Below are positions 50,079-59,027 of a DNA stretch of 64,000 bases, one piece after another (position 1 is the stretch's first letter; each line of letters starts with the position of its first letter). Below the pieces are notes generated by a model. It made no database searches and was not told where the DNA came from. It saw nothing but the letters and a program-made list of their open reading frames with translations. This DNA comes from Synechococcus sp. RS9916 (lineage in GTDB: Bacteria; Cyanobacteriota; Cyanobacteriia; PCC-6307; Cyanobiaceae): contig NZ_DS022299.1 of assembly GCF_000153825.1 (NCBI RefSeq), positions 1,266,869 through 1,330,868 of the forward strand, written 5' to 3'. The position numbers and the translations under genes are program-made.

Positions 50079-50094
50079 TGTGAAACGAGTCACG
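50079..50094. promoter_or_regulatory. CRP/FNR-type dyad before ctaC
   Basis: TGTGA-N6-TCACG at 50079-50094, close to the CRP/NtcA-family consensus TGTGA-N6-TCACA, 10 bases ahead of the ctaC start. Its position would suit a repressor rather than an activator. The 287-base ctaA-ctaC spacer holds no gene. Confidence 0.35.
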
Positions 50095-50104
50095 GATTTA
50101 ACCC

Positions 50105-50944
50105 GTGCCCATCCCCTCTTCAATCATCACCCTGGTGCTGGGAATGATCCTGGTACTTGGTGGGCTATGGGTTGGTCAAAACATCAACCTCCTCCCCGTC
50201 GATGCCAGTGCGAATGCACCGGTCTACGACGAACTTTTCCGTGTGCTGTTCAGCATTGGCACGATCCTGTTTGTCGGCATCGTTGGCCTGGTCCTGTTCA
50301 GCTTGCTGCGCTTCCGGCGGCGTGAAGGCCAACTGGGCGATGGCCTGGCAATCGAAGGCAACCTGCCTCTGGAAATCTTCTGGACTGCGGTGCCGGCGAT
50401 CGTGGTGCTGTTCGTTGGCCTCTACAGCTACGACATCTACGACCGGATGGGGGGGATGACTCCGCTGAACCACGGCATGGATCACAGTGCCATGGTCAGC
50501 GCAGCCACTGGAGCCGATGAGACTGGGCCTCGGGTCTGGGGAGGCATCGGCAACGGCACGACCACCACAGCGGAAAGCGGAGCGATCGCTCCAGTTCCGA
50601 TCGAAGTGACGGCCATGCAGTTTGCGTTTCTCTTCCGTTACCCACAGGGAGATTTCATTTCCGGCGAACTGCACGTTCCAGCAGGTCAGCCGGTGAGCCT
50701 GCGCATGGAAGCCAAGGATGTGATTCACGCCTTCTGGGTTCCTGAATTTCGCCTCAAACAGGACGTCATCCCCGGCCAGCCCACGGTGCTGAATTTCACC
50801 CCCACCCGACCGGGAACCTATCCGATCGTCTGCGCCGAGCTTTGCGGTCCGTACCACGGTGGCATGCGTTCATCGGTTGTGGTCGATGAACCCGATGCCT
50901 ACACCGCCTGGTTCAACGCCAATAACAAACTGGAGGTCGCTTAG
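50105..50944 (+). CDS. ctaC: Cytochrome c oxidase subunit II
   Basis: 279 residues from GTG 50105. Two membrane helices (about 8-24 and 45-68; a third hydrophobic run near 92-108) and a periplasmic/lumenal cupredoxin domain. All CuA ligands are visible: H208, C243, E245, C247, H251, M254 (CAELCGPYHGGM). Between the helices and the cupredoxin is an insert of about 50 residues (114-163) containing NHGMDHSAM. Subunits I and III follow (ctaDE), 2 bases and an overlap away. Confidence 0.95.
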   Translation: MPIPSSIITLVLGMILVLGGLWVGQNINLLPVDASANAPVYDELFRVLFSIGTILFVGIVGLVLFSLLRFRRREGQLGDGLAIEGNLPLEIFWTAVPAIVVLFVGLYSYDIYDRMGGMTPLNHGMDHSAMVSAATGADETGPRVWGGIGNGTTTTAESGAIAPVPIEVTAMQFAFLFRYPQGDFISGELHVPAGQPVSLRMEAKDVIHAFWVPEFRLKQDVIPGQPTVLNFTPTRPGTYPIVCAELCGPYHGGMRSSVVVDEPDAYTAWFNANNKLEVA

Positions 50945-50946
50945 GC

Positions 50947-52617
50947 ATGACTGTTTCTCTGCCGCCTCAAAGCGAGCACCACGTCCCAACCCTGCAGCCG
51001 ACAGGATGGTTGCGTTATTTCAGCTTCAGCGTCGACCACAAAGTGATCGGCTTGCAGTATCTGGTCTGCGGTTTTCTTTTTTATCTGATCGGTGGAGCTC
51101 TGGCGGGTGCCATCCGTACGGAACTGCTCAGTCCTCTCTCGGACTTCATGCCCCGGGATGTCTACAACCAGGTGCTGACCCTCCATGGAACGGTGATGAT
51201 CTTTCTGTGGATTGTGCCAGTGGTCAACGGAGCCTTCGGCAACTATTTGATTCCGTTTTACGTCGGCGCGCGTGACATGGCCTTCCCCCGGCTCAATGCC
51301 GTGGCCTTCTGGCTGATCCCGCCTGCTGGATTGCTATTGATCAGCAGCTATTTCATTACCGGTGCTGCCCAGTCCGGATGGACGGCCTACCCACCCTTAA
51401 GCATCACGACCCCAGCCAGCGGCCAGATCATCTGGATCCTGAGTGTGCTGTTACTGGGGGGAAGCTCAATCTTTGGGGGCATCAATTTCATCGCCACAGT
51501 GCTCAAACTGCGGCGACCTGGGCTCAAGCTGATGCAGCTACCGATGTATTGCTGGGCCATGCTCGGCACCAGCATTCTGGTGGTGCTCTCCACCCCAGTT
51601 CTGGCTGGAACGCTGATTCTGCTCAGCTTCGACATCGTTGCCCACACCGGCTTCTTCAACCCAGGCCTGGGCGGAAATGTGGTGGTTTATCAACACCTTT
51701 TCTGGTTCTATTCCCACCCAGCCGTTTACATCATGGTGTTACCAGCCTTCGGGCTGGTCAGCGAAATCCTGCCGGTACATTGCCGAAAGCCCCTGTTCGG
51801 TTACGCCACGATGGTGTATTCGATCATGGCGATTGTGATCCTGGGCCTGGTGGTCTGGGCCCACCACATGTTCACCAGTGGCACACCACCCTGGATGCGC
51901 CTGTTCTTCACCATCGCCACCGCATTCATTGCCGTTCCCACAGGAATCAAATTCTTCAACTGGCTGGCCACCCTCTGGGGCGGGCGCATTTCGCTGAACA
52001 GCGCTGTTCTGTTTTCCTGTGGATTCATTATCAATTTTGTGCTGGGGGGAATCACCGGTGTCGCCCTCGCCCAGGTTCCGTTCGACGTGCATGTGCACGA
52101 CACCTACTTTGTCGTCGCCCATTTTCACTACATCGTCTACGGCGGCACGGTGTTTGTGATCTTCGCCTCGATCTACCACTGGTACCCAAAAGTGACCGGG
52201 CGAATGCTCAACGAAAGCCTTGGCAGGCTGCATTTTCTGCTCACCTTCATCGGCTTCAACCTCTGCTTCGCACCTCAGCATTGGCTGGGTCTGAACGGCA
52301 TGCCCAGACGGGTTGCGGAGTACGACCCTCAGTTCGCCTTCATCAACCAGCTCAGCAGCGCCGGTGCTCTGCTGATGGCCATCAGCACGTTGCCGTTCCT
52401 CTGGAATGTGATCGCCAGCGCCTTCTTTGGAGAGATCGCCGGCGACAACCCCTGGCAGGCGCTCACGCCCGAGTGGCTCACCAGCTCACCCCCACCGGTT
52501 GAGAACTGGAAAGGAGAGGCTCCTCTGGTGACTGAGCCCTACGGCTATGGCGTCCCCCTCGATGAAATTGACCTGGCTGCCACCAGCGGCCGTGACCTCT
52601 GGAGCAGCGGGAAATGA
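50947..52617 (+). CDS. ctaD: Cytochrome c oxidase subunit I
   Basis: 556 residues, about 12 membrane helices. Carries haem a, haem a3 and CuB; reduces O2 to water and pumps protons. TLHGTVMIFLW near 77-87 (haem a His), FWFYSHPAVYIMVLPAFG near 255-272 (CuB His and the cross-linked Tyr) and HDTYFVVAHFHYIVYGG near 385-401 (CuB and haem His ligands) are all present. Begins 2 bases after ctaC; ctaE overlaps its stop. Confidence 0.97.
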   Translation: MTVSLPPQSEHHVPTLQPTGWLRYFSFSVDHKVIGLQYLVCGFLFYLIGGALAGAIRTELLSPLSDFMPRDVYNQVLTLHGTVMIFLWIVPVVNGAFGNYLIPFYVGARDMAFPRLNAVAFWLIPPAGLLLISSYFITGAAQSGWTAYPPLSITTPASGQIIWILSVLLLGGSSIFGGINFIATVLKLRRPGLKLMQLPMYCWAMLGTSILVVLSTPVLAGTLILLSFDIVAHTGFFNPGLGGNVVVYQHLFWFYSHPAVYIMVLPAFGLVSEILPVHCRKPLFGYATMVYSIMAIVILGLVVWAHHMFTSGTPPWMRLFFTIATAFIAVPTGIKFFNWLATLWGGRISLNSAVLFSCGFIINFVLGGITGVALAQVPFDVHVHDTYFVVAHFHYIVYGGTVFVIFASIYHWYPKVTGRMLNESLGRLHFLLTFIGFNLCFAPQHWLGLNGMPRRVAEYDPQFAFINQLSSAGALLMAISTLPFLWNVIASAFFGEIAGDNPWQALTPEWLTSSPPPVENWKGEAPLVTEPYGYGVPLDEIDLAATSGRDLWSSGK

Positions 52618-53213
52618 CCACTCTTCATCCATCCAGCGCTGAGACCTCGGCCACCGACACGGCCCATGACCATGAGGACCACCGCATGTTTGGTGTGGCC
52701 ACCTTCCTGGTCGCCGATGCGATGACCTTTGCCGGCTTCTTCGCCGCCTACCTCACATTCCATGCCGTGAACCCCCTGGAACCTGGGGCTGTTTACGAAC
52801 TCGAATTACCGCTTCCGATCCTGAACACGGTGTTGCTGCTGGTGAGCAGTGCCACATTCCACAAAGCAGGCCAGAAGCTTCGCCAACGCGACAATTCAGG
52901 ATGCAGGCAATGGCTTCTGATCACAGCAGCTCTGGGTTTGGCATTCCTTGCCAGCCAAATGGTGGAGTACTTCACCCTTCCATTCGGATTGACCGACAAC
53001 CTGTTTGCCAGCACCTTCTATGCCCTCACGGGATTTCACGGTCTGCACGTGACCTTGGGTGCCCTGATGATTCTGATCGTGTGGTGGCAGTGCCGCATAC
53101 CCTCAGGACGGATCACGGCCGACAATCAATTCCCCCTGGAGGCCGTTGAGCTCTACTGGCACTTCGTGGATGGCATCTGGGTGGTGCTGTTTTTGATCCT
53201 TTATCTGCTCTGA
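52614..53213 (+). CDS. ctaE: Cytochrome c oxidase subunit III
   Basis: 199 residues, shorter than mitochondrial subunit III and with about five membrane helices, the short bacterial form. HRMFGVATFLVADAMTFAGFFAAYLTFH near 24-51, GFHGLHVTLGALMI near 141-154 and VELYWHFVDGIWVVLFLILYLL at the C-terminus are conserved. ATG overlaps the ctaD stop (ATGA). Terminates the ctaCDE operon. Confidence 0.96.
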   Translation: MTTLHPSSAETSATDTAHDHEDHRMFGVATFLVADAMTFAGFFAAYLTFHAVNPLEPGAVYELELPLPILNTVLLLVSSATFHKAGQKLRQRDNSGCRQWLLITAALGLAFLASQMVEYFTLPFGLTDNLFASTFYALTGFHGLHVTLGALMILIVWWQCRIPSGRITADNQFPLEAVELYWHFVDGIWVVLFLILYLL

Positions 53214-53294
53214 AACGAGCACCTAGAAAAGAGACCAGGGTCCTTGCCGCGCAGACCTTTGATCGCCACAATTCAGATATCTCTTCCTGATCAG

Positions 53295-53669
53295 ATGCTG
53301 GTCGGCCAGGAACTCCTCGACAAGGCGCGCGCCCTCAGCAATCGGCGCGAAGATGAAATCGCCCGTGGCTGCGGCTATGTCGGCCCCAGCGGCAGGGTGC
53401 TCAAGAAAAGTTTTTACCGTGCCCTGGTTGAGGCCAAGGGCTACACCCTCCCATCCACCAGCAACAGCGGCGGTGGCCCCCGAGGCCGTCAAGCCGAATT
53501 CCGCACCCGGGTGCACGGCAACGGCAATCTGTTGATCGGTCACGCGTACACCCGTCGACTGGGCCTTGAACCCGGCCAGGAATTCCGAATTGAGCTGCAC
53601 AAAGACTCTGGATCGATCTGGTTGTTGCCAATCGACGACACCGAATCAGACCCAGCCAGCGAGGCCTGA
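53295..53669 (+). CDS. cyAbrB-like transcriptional regulator
   Basis: 124 residues from ATG 53295, which matches the usual N-terminus MLVGQELLDKARALS; a TTG at 53244 would add 17 residues. The N-terminal part (DEIARGCGYVGPSGRVLKKSFYRALVEAKG) is typical of cyanobacterial AbrB proteins, and the C-terminal half shows the swapped-hairpin AbrB DNA-binding pattern (FRTRVHGNGNLLIGHAYTRRLGLEPGQEFRIEL). These proteins tune carbon/nitrogen and redox-responsive genes. It follows ctaCDE, 81 bases on, same strand. Confidence 0.82.
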   Translation: MLVGQELLDKARALSNRREDEIARGCGYVGPSGRVLKKSFYRALVEAKGYTLPSTSNSGGGPRGRQAEFRTRVHGNGNLLIGHAYTRRLGLEPGQEFRIELHKDSGSIWLLPIDDTESDPASEA

Positions 53670-53691
53670 TTCGGTCATCCGCGAGCTCGCC

Positions 53692-54276
53692 TTAAGCCAT
53701 CGCCGGTGGATCGCCGTCGTTGTGAACGGTTGAACTGAAGGCGATCAGCTCTAGACCGCTGAATAGGAAACTGATCCCCACCAAGGTGCCCAGCACCCAG
53801 AGCAGATTCCAGAAGCCTTGGGTCACAATCAACAGACCAAGGATGAAGGTAATCACCCCATTGGCAATAGCCCATCCAGCACCGGGCCTATTGCGATTGG
53901 CCAGACCATTCAAGAAAGCCACCACGCCTTCGACGAGGAAAACAATGCCAATGGCCAGGGCAAACATGGCCACCTGCTGAAGTGTTTCCTGGCGCAGATC
54001 CTTGAGGATCGAACCACCGGCCACGATGAACAGGGTCGACACCACCAAGCGCCAGAAGCAGATCCAGCGCCCCATCCGTCCGGAACGGGCCAGATTGCTG
54101 ATCCAGCCCACGATGCCGCCGATCAGAAACAGCACGCCGACGACAGCCACCGTCCAGACCGACGCGAGCACAGGAAACACCAGGGCCAGGATGCCCAGCA
54201 CAATCAACAGAATGCCCTCGGCGATCGCGAAGGCCTTGAAGCTGCCCAAAGAATCAGGGCGCTCATCGACAGTCAT
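53692..54276 (-). CDS. HdeD-like membrane protein (DUF308)
   Basis: 194 residues with about six membrane helices in two similar halves (AEGILLIVLGILALVFPVLASVWTVAVVGVLFLIGGI, VEGVVAFLNGLANRN, NGVITFILGLLIVTQGFWNL), the HdeD/DUF308 pattern. HdeD is linked to acid resistance in enterobacteria; the cyanobacterial role is unknown. Convergent with the AbrB-like gene (22-base gap) and downstream of ribE on the same strand (69-base gap). Confidence 0.85.
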   Translation of the reverse strand: MTVDERPDSLGSFKAFAIAEGILLIVLGILALVFPVLASVWTVAVVGVLFLIGGIVGWISNLARSGRMGRWICFWRLVVSTLFIVAGGSILKDLRQETLQQVAMFALAIGIVFLVEGVVAFLNGLANRNRPGAGWAIANGVITFILGLLIVTQGFWNLLWVLGTLVGISFLFSGLELIAFSSTVHNDGDPPAMA

Positions 54277-54345
54277 CGATGGTTCAGGTTGAACAACTCC
54301 CGCAACCTATTAACGCCATCCAAAGCCGACCACGTGTTGTGATCC

Positions 54346-55011
54346 TCAGCCCCATCCATGGGCGTTAAGCCAATCACTGGTGATCTCCACGTCGGGCTTG
54401 GCTTGATGGGCAGAAGCCCCAGGTTGCGCCTGCAGAAGTAAACGCTCGGCGTAACGCGCGATCACATCCGCCTCGAGATTGACACTGGCGCCCACCACAA
54501 GATGGTGCAAAGACGTTGATTCCCAGGTATGGGGAATCACGGCAATCCAGAAGCGAGAACCGTCGTCACTACAACCCGCCACGGTGAGACTGATGCCGTC
54601 GACGGCGATGCTGCCTTTCTCACAGACATAACGGCCATAGGACGGATCGTTCCACCGCAGCTCTAGACGCCAAGACTGCGACAAGGCCTCAACCGCCATC
54701 ACCGTTCCCGCCCCGTCGATATGGCCACCCACCAAGTGGCCACCCAGCCGATCCGCCAGGCGCAAGGCCGGTTCCAGGTTCACCGCCCCACGTCGGCTCG
54801 CCTTCACCCCCAGGGTGGTGCGGGCCAGGGTTTCTTCGCTGACATCCGCCAGAAAGCCGTCGCCCACACACTCCGCAACGGTCAAACAAACCCCATCCAC
54901 GGCCACACTGTCACCCAGCTGCAGCGGCGCAAATGGGGCACAGCCGGTGACCAACAGCTGCACACCACGCCGCTCCACCCTGCCGACCGCCTGCACCAGC
55001 CCCGTGAACAT
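54346..55011 (-). CDS. ribE: Riboflavin synthase, alpha chain
   Basis: 221 residues. Dismutates two 6,7-dimethyl-8-ribityllumazine molecules to riboflavin. The two lumazine-binding repeats are clear: FTGLVQAVGRVERR and GDSVAVDGVCLTVAE near 30-44 in the first, GGHLVGGHIDGAG near 85-100 and GSIAVDGISLTVAGC near 127-141 in the second. Divergent from the DUF151 gene 57 bases away. Confidence 0.95.
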   Translation of the reverse strand: MFTGLVQAVGRVERRGVQLLVTGCAPFAPLQLGDSVAVDGVCLTVAECVGDGFLADVSEETLARTTLGVKASRRGAVNLEPALRLADRLGGHLVGGHIDGAGTVMAVEALSQSWRLELRWNDPSYGRYVCEKGSIAVDGISLTVAGCSDDGSRFWIAVIPHTWESTSLHHLVVGASVNLEADVIARYAERLLLQAQPGASAHQAKPDVEITSDWLNAHGWG

Positions 55012-55068
55012 TGCTCCCCACCCGCGGCTGTTCCTCTAGCCATAATCGGATAAAGGGGATGCAAGGCC

Positions 55069-55683
55069 GTGGTTGAAATGCACGTTGCCGGGATCGCCCT
55101 CGATGCGGCGAGCCGCAGCCCGATCGTGCTACTTCGGGATCCAGCGGGGCGCCGCCAGGTACCGATCTGGATTGACCAAGCGCAAGCGCACAACATCATG
55201 GCTGGCATCCAAGGGAATGAACCGCCGCGGCCCCTGAGTCACGACCTGATGGTGTCCTTGCTGGATGCGGGTGAGCTGGTTCTCGAACGAGTGATCATCC
55301 ACGCGATTGAAGACAGCACCTTCCACGCGCTGCTCAAGCTCGGCCACCAGCCATGCAGTGCGGATGACGACAGCAGTGCCCCAGGCCAAGACGCGGTCTC
55401 TGAAGAGGCAAGCATCGATCCGACCGCTGAAGAGATCGAGATTGATGCCCGCCCCAGCGATGCCATTGCCCTGGCAGTCCGCACTGGCACAGGCATCTGG
55501 ATGCTGGAGGAGGTGGTCGCCGAAGCCTCGATCCCCGTGGATGCGGAAGCCGATTCCGAAGAACAAGACGAATTCCGCCGCTTTCTCGACCAGGTCAGCC
55601 CCGCGGCCCTGGTTCGCCACCTCCGGTCCCGCCAGCCAGGCAGTGACAGCCCGCCTGAGGACGACAACGAACCAACACCATGA
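55069..55683 (+). CDS. Bifunctional nuclease domain protein (DUF151)
   Basis: 204 residues from GTG 55069. DUF151/BFN core near 1-135 (LDAASRSPIVLLRDPAGRRQVPIWIDQAQAHNI, ERVIIHAIEDSTFHALL, EIDARPSDAIALAVRTG). Plant relatives have nuclease activity; the bacterial substrate is not known. The last 60 residues are acidic and unstructured. Overlaps the next gene by ATGA. Confidence 0.87.
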   Translation: MVEMHVAGIALDAASRSPIVLLRDPAGRRQVPIWIDQAQAHNIMAGIQGNEPPRPLSHDLMVSLLDAGELVLERVIIHAIEDSTFHALLKLGHQPCSADDDSSAPGQDAVSEEASIDPTAEEIEIDARPSDAIALAVRTGTGIWMLEEVVAEASIPVDAEADSEEQDEFRRFLDQVSPAALVRHLRSRQPGSDSPPEDDNEPTP

Positions 55684-56837
55684 CCGGCATGGCCACCAAC
55701 CCGAAGGCCCGGCGTCGGCCCTTCGGGGATGGACCGGCGGTGAGCCTGTTCACTCTGGGGACCATGCGAGCCCTCGCCACGTCGGTCCAGATGCTGGAGG
55801 TGGTGGAAGCGGCGGTGAACGCCGGCATCAACCACCTGGAAACGGCTCCGGCCTACGGCCCTGCCGAAAGCTTCCTTGGGGCCGCGTTGCAGACCCTCGA
55901 CCATAGGGGCATCGCACCAGCTGGCGGCTGGGTGATCACCAGCAAGGTGCTGCCGGGGGTGAGCCTGGCGGACGGCCAGGAGCAGCTGCTGGCCTGCATG
56001 AAACGCCTGGGGGTGTCCCGTCTCGACAACTGGGCCATCCATGGTCTGAATCGAGAGGAGCATCTCCACTGGGCCCTGGAGGGCGACGGCCAAGCCCTGA
56101 TGCATTGGGCGCAGACACAAGGCCTGGTGGGACAGGTGGGATTCAGCAGCCACGGCAGCAACAGGCTGATTGAGACCGCTCTGCGCAGTGGCGCCTTCCG
56201 GTTTTGCAGCCTGCATTTGCACCTTCTCGACCCTCAGCGCATGCCCCTGGCAGTCCTGGCCTTGGAGAAGGGCCTTGGGGTGATGGCCATCTCCCCAGCC
56301 GACAAAGGCGGACGGCTCCAGGACCCCAGCCCCACCCTGATCGACGACTGCCAGCCCCATGCCCCGCTGGCGTTGGCCTATCGCTATCTGCTCAGTGCCG
56401 GCATCAGCACCCTCACCCTTGGTGCCAGCCAAGCCTCCGATCTGCAACTCGCCCAGCAACTGGCGGCATCAGACCACCCCCTGAGCAGCAGCGAAGAGGA
56501 GGCCTTGGTCCAGCTGAACGCCCGCCGCAGCGAACGCCTGGGGTCAAGCCAATGCGGCCAATGCCAGGCCTGTCTCCCCTGCCCGAACGCGGTGCCGATT
56601 CCAGCCCTGCTGCGCTTGCGCAACCTGCGGCTCGGGCACGACCTGCAGGGTTACTGCGAGGAGCGTTACAACCTCATCGGCCGTGCAGGCCATTGGTGGG
56701 AATCCCACGATGCCAGTGCCTGTAACCGTTGTCAGGCCTGTCTGCCCCGGTGCCCCCACCAGCTCCCCATTCCCGACCTTTTGGCCGAAACCCACGCTCT
56801 GCTGTCGGCGCCTCCCCGCAGGCGCCTATGGGGTTGA
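55680..56837 (+). CDS. Aldo/keto reductase with C-terminal ferredoxin-type domain
   Basis: 385 residues. An aldo/keto reductase TIM barrel (about 20-275) with HLETAPAYGPAESFLG near 52-67 and the catalytic-type KVLPG near 90 is followed by a ferredoxin-like part with two Cys clusters: CGQCQACLPCPNAV near 292-305 and CNRCQACLPRCPHQL near 353-367, each able to hold a 4Fe-4S. Such proteins couple ketone/aldehyde reduction to electron carriers; substrate unknown. Coupled to the DUF151 gene; the 3' end overlaps the SBP gene by 12 bases. Confidence 0.85.
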   Translation: MTGMATNPKARRRPFGDGPAVSLFTLGTMRALATSVQMLEVVEAAVNAGINHLETAPAYGPAESFLGAALQTLDHRGIAPAGGWVITSKVLPGVSLADGQEQLLACMKRLGVSRLDNWAIHGLNREEHLHWALEGDGQALMHWAQTQGLVGQVGFSSHGSNRLIETALRSGAFRFCSLHLHLLDPQRMPLAVLALEKGLGVMAISPADKGGRLQDPSPTLIDDCQPHAPLALAYRYLLSAGISTLTLGASQASDLQLAQQLAASDHPLSSSEEEALVQLNARRSERLGSSQCGQCQACLPCPNAVPIPALLRLRNLRLGHDLQGYCEERYNLIGRAGHWWESHDASACNRCQACLPRCPHQLPIPDLLAETHALLSAPPRRRLWG

Positions 56838-57821
56838 AGCGGCCCAGTTCGCTTCCAGCGCAGCCCGTTGGTCCGGCGTGAGCGGAGAGAAACTCCAGCA
56901 GCGATCCCACACCTGCTGCGAGGGCAGCACCAGGGAACGAAGCCGCGCTGGCACAGCACTGCGGGCCTGATCCAACTCCGCGTAGGGAAGAGGCGGAACC
57001 CAGCCATCACCCAGCAACCGCCCCATCAGAGGAGCCTTCCAAGCGTCCTCCACCCAGGATTGCGGCAGAGGTTCCCGGGTCTGGGACGGCCGCATCAGCA
57101 GGGTCCAGTCCAGAGGAGCACCCTGCTCCGGCAGCACGGCATGGACCCTTGGATCACTGCGCAAGGTCGCCATGCAACGCACCAATGGAAGCACCGCTGC
57201 CCGGGCCTTGCCTTGCAGCAACCAGTTGAGGGCATGGCGATCGTCGAAGACCAGGGCTGCAGCACGCAGACGCTGCAAAGCATCCTGGCGATCCATGCGA
57301 TCAGCGATGCTCAGCACCACCCGCGGACTGGAGGGCAGCACCAGCTTCCCGGCAAGGGACGGCTCCAGCAGGGCATTCCAGCCATCAGCCGCGGCAGTCG
57401 GGGTGAGGGCATCACCGCGGAACAGCAGCACCCAGGGGCTGACCGACACAGGGAGCGACGCCGCCGCCTGAGCCGGTGAAAAGCCGACGAGGAACGCCTG
57501 CGCCTGGGGACTGAGACGGGCACGCAGAGCGGGGGCTGCCAGGGGCTGAACAGCGTCCGCTGCGACGTTGGCGACCCAACCATCCGGGAGGGCCAGCAGA
57601 TCGGCCTGCTCCGGCAGGCCGGCGTTCCATTGCTGCAACGACTCCAAAGCAGACAACTGCCAGGGCTTGGGCAAGCGACGACGCCATTGCAAAGGCAAGG
57701 TTTCAGGCGCAGCCATCAAGGTGGGCGAGGCTGTTCGGGCACAGCCAGCCAACCCACCCAGGCCCAACAGAACCCCGTACTGGAGCAGTTCGCGGCGCTT
57801 CAGGGAAACAACAGGCGTCAT
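56826..57821 (-). CDS. Orphan ABC-type solute-binding lipoprotein
   Basis: 331 residues. N-terminus KRRELLQYGVLLGLGGLAGCART: signal with a lipobox LAGC (Cys near 27), preceded by RR, so lipoprotein or Tat export is possible. The rest fits a bacterial periplasmic-binding protein of the spermidine/iron class (FRGDALTPTAAADGWNALLEPSLAGKLVLPSSPR). No membrane or ATPase subunits are adjacent. Its ATG overlaps the UPF0284 stop (ATGA), so it is coupled to that gene. Confidence 0.78.
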   Translation of the reverse strand: MTPVVSLKRRELLQYGVLLGLGGLAGCARTASPTLMAAPETLPLQWRRRLPKPWQLSALESLQQWNAGLPEQADLLALPDGWVANVAADAVQPLAAPALRARLSPQAQAFLVGFSPAQAAASLPVSVSPWVLLFRGDALTPTAAADGWNALLEPSLAGKLVLPSSPRVVLSIADRMDRQDALQRLRAAALVFDDRHALNWLLQGKARAAVLPLVRCMATLRSDPRVHAVLPEQGAPLDWTLLMRPSQTREPLPQSWVEDAWKAPLMGRLLGDGWVPPLPYAELDQARSAVPARLRSLVLPSQQVWDRCWSFSPLTPDQRAALEANWAASTP

Positions 57822-58990
57822 GGCACTGACCCTAAAAGGGCATCCATGGCCTGATCACAGTCGTGCTGAAGCCGTTCCAGCGACACCCCACGCAATTGAG
57901 CCAGGAGCGCCAAACCTCCAGCACCGACGCCTTCCTTCACGTGCCCCTGCTCATAGGCCTGCAGCTGGTGATGGCGACTGGTGTCGAAATGCAGGCCACA
58001 GGCGAGAGCCAGCAACGGCACCTGGCAATGGGCCTCCAGCCGCCCGAGCAAGCGGGGCAGGGCAGGAGAGGAGAGCGCCTGGTTGGAGGCATCGAGTCGC
58101 TCGCCCGCGAGCCAAGCCGTGGTGCCCAGGGTGAGCAACCGCGCCAGCGCGGCCCGTTCCCCCACGTCGCAGCCCCTGAAGGCCAGGGCGATCACGGCAA
58201 GCATCTGGCTGCCACCCGCCAGCATCACAGGCTGCCTGGCCTTTAAGGCCCCCAGCACAACACCCGCAGCGAGCGCTTGAAAGGGGTCACCCACGGCAGC
58301 CACCAATGCCATGGGATCCACTAGTGCCGGCAACCCTGCAGCCGCCAGTCCCTGAGCCACCAACTGTTGTTTGAGGCGTACCGGGGGGTGCAGGGCACTG
58401 CCACTGACCAGATCCTCCACAGGCAAACCCAGCCCCTGGAGCACGGCCTGAGCCGTGGTCGTTCCTCCCGGCACGCATTCCGCCAACACCAAAGGGCGCC
58501 GGAGCGCTGATCCAAGCCGATAGCCCCGCTCCCACAGATTCCGCACCCGGGTCAGGGCCATGGCGCGCCCACCGCTCAAACAGGCGGAAGGCCCAAGATC
58601 CGGTGACTCCATCCGGAGATGCGGGAAGGGAGGCGACTGGGGCAAACCAAGGGTGGCCACCTGGGGGATCAGCTCCAAATGCTGAACCGCCACCCAACTG
58701 ATCAAGGCTGGCGACACCCCTGCAGGCAAGGGAGGCAAGGGCCAGCAGGGCCGGTGAGAGGGCCCATTGAGCAGGAGTTCTGCATCCGCAATGGCGGTGT
58801 AGCGCCGAGACTCCGCCGTGGCACCTGCCGCAGAGATTCCCTCCACCTCAGCGGTGCGGGTGGCCGCCAGCACCAACAGCAGATCAGGCCGCAGGCCAGG
58901 GTCAGTCCATGGCTGCAAGTGCTGTGCCAACTCGGGTGCGGTCCAACGACCCCCGATCAGCTCACATCCTGGGGGAAGGGCTGTCGGCAT
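57818..58990 (-). CDS. UPF0284 family (CobT-like) protein
   Basis: 390 residues. Belongs to the UPF0284 family related to CobT (nicotinate-nucleotide:dimethylbenzimidazole phosphoribosyltransferase, TIGR00303), with the typical LLVLAATRTAEVEGISAAGAT near 38-58, VLAECVPGGTTTAQAVLQGLG near 168-188, GDPFQALAAGVVLGA near 233-247 and LAGGSQMLAVIAL near 255-267. Coupled to the solute-binding gene downstream. A role in cobamide lower-ligand activation or salvage is an inference from family and neighbours. Confidence 0.87.
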   Translation of the reverse strand: MPTALPPGCELIGGRWTAPELAQHLQPWTDPGLRPDLLLVLAATRTAEVEGISAAGATAESRRYTAIADAELLLNGPSHRPCWPLPPLPAGVSPALISWVAVQHLELIPQVATLGLPQSPPFPHLRMESPDLGPSACLSGGRAMALTRVRNLWERGYRLGSALRRPLVLAECVPGGTTTAQAVLQGLGLPVEDLVSGSALHPPVRLKQQLVAQGLAAAGLPALVDPMALVAAVGDPFQALAAGVVLGALKARQPVMLAGGSQMLAVIALAFRGCDVGERAALARLLTLGTTAWLAGERLDASNQALSSPALPRLLGRLEAHCQVPLLALACGLHFDTSRHHQLQAYEQGHVKEGVGAGGLALLAQLRGVSLERLQHDCDQAMDALLGSVP

Positions 58991-59027
58991 CGGACGAAGG
59001 CAGAGACATCGGGTCGATCAGGGCCAC

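Noticed and set aside
49818-50104. Additional gene in the ctaA-ctaC spacer
   Set aside because: No convincing frame with a start signal or conserved content; the stretch reads as a double promoter region.
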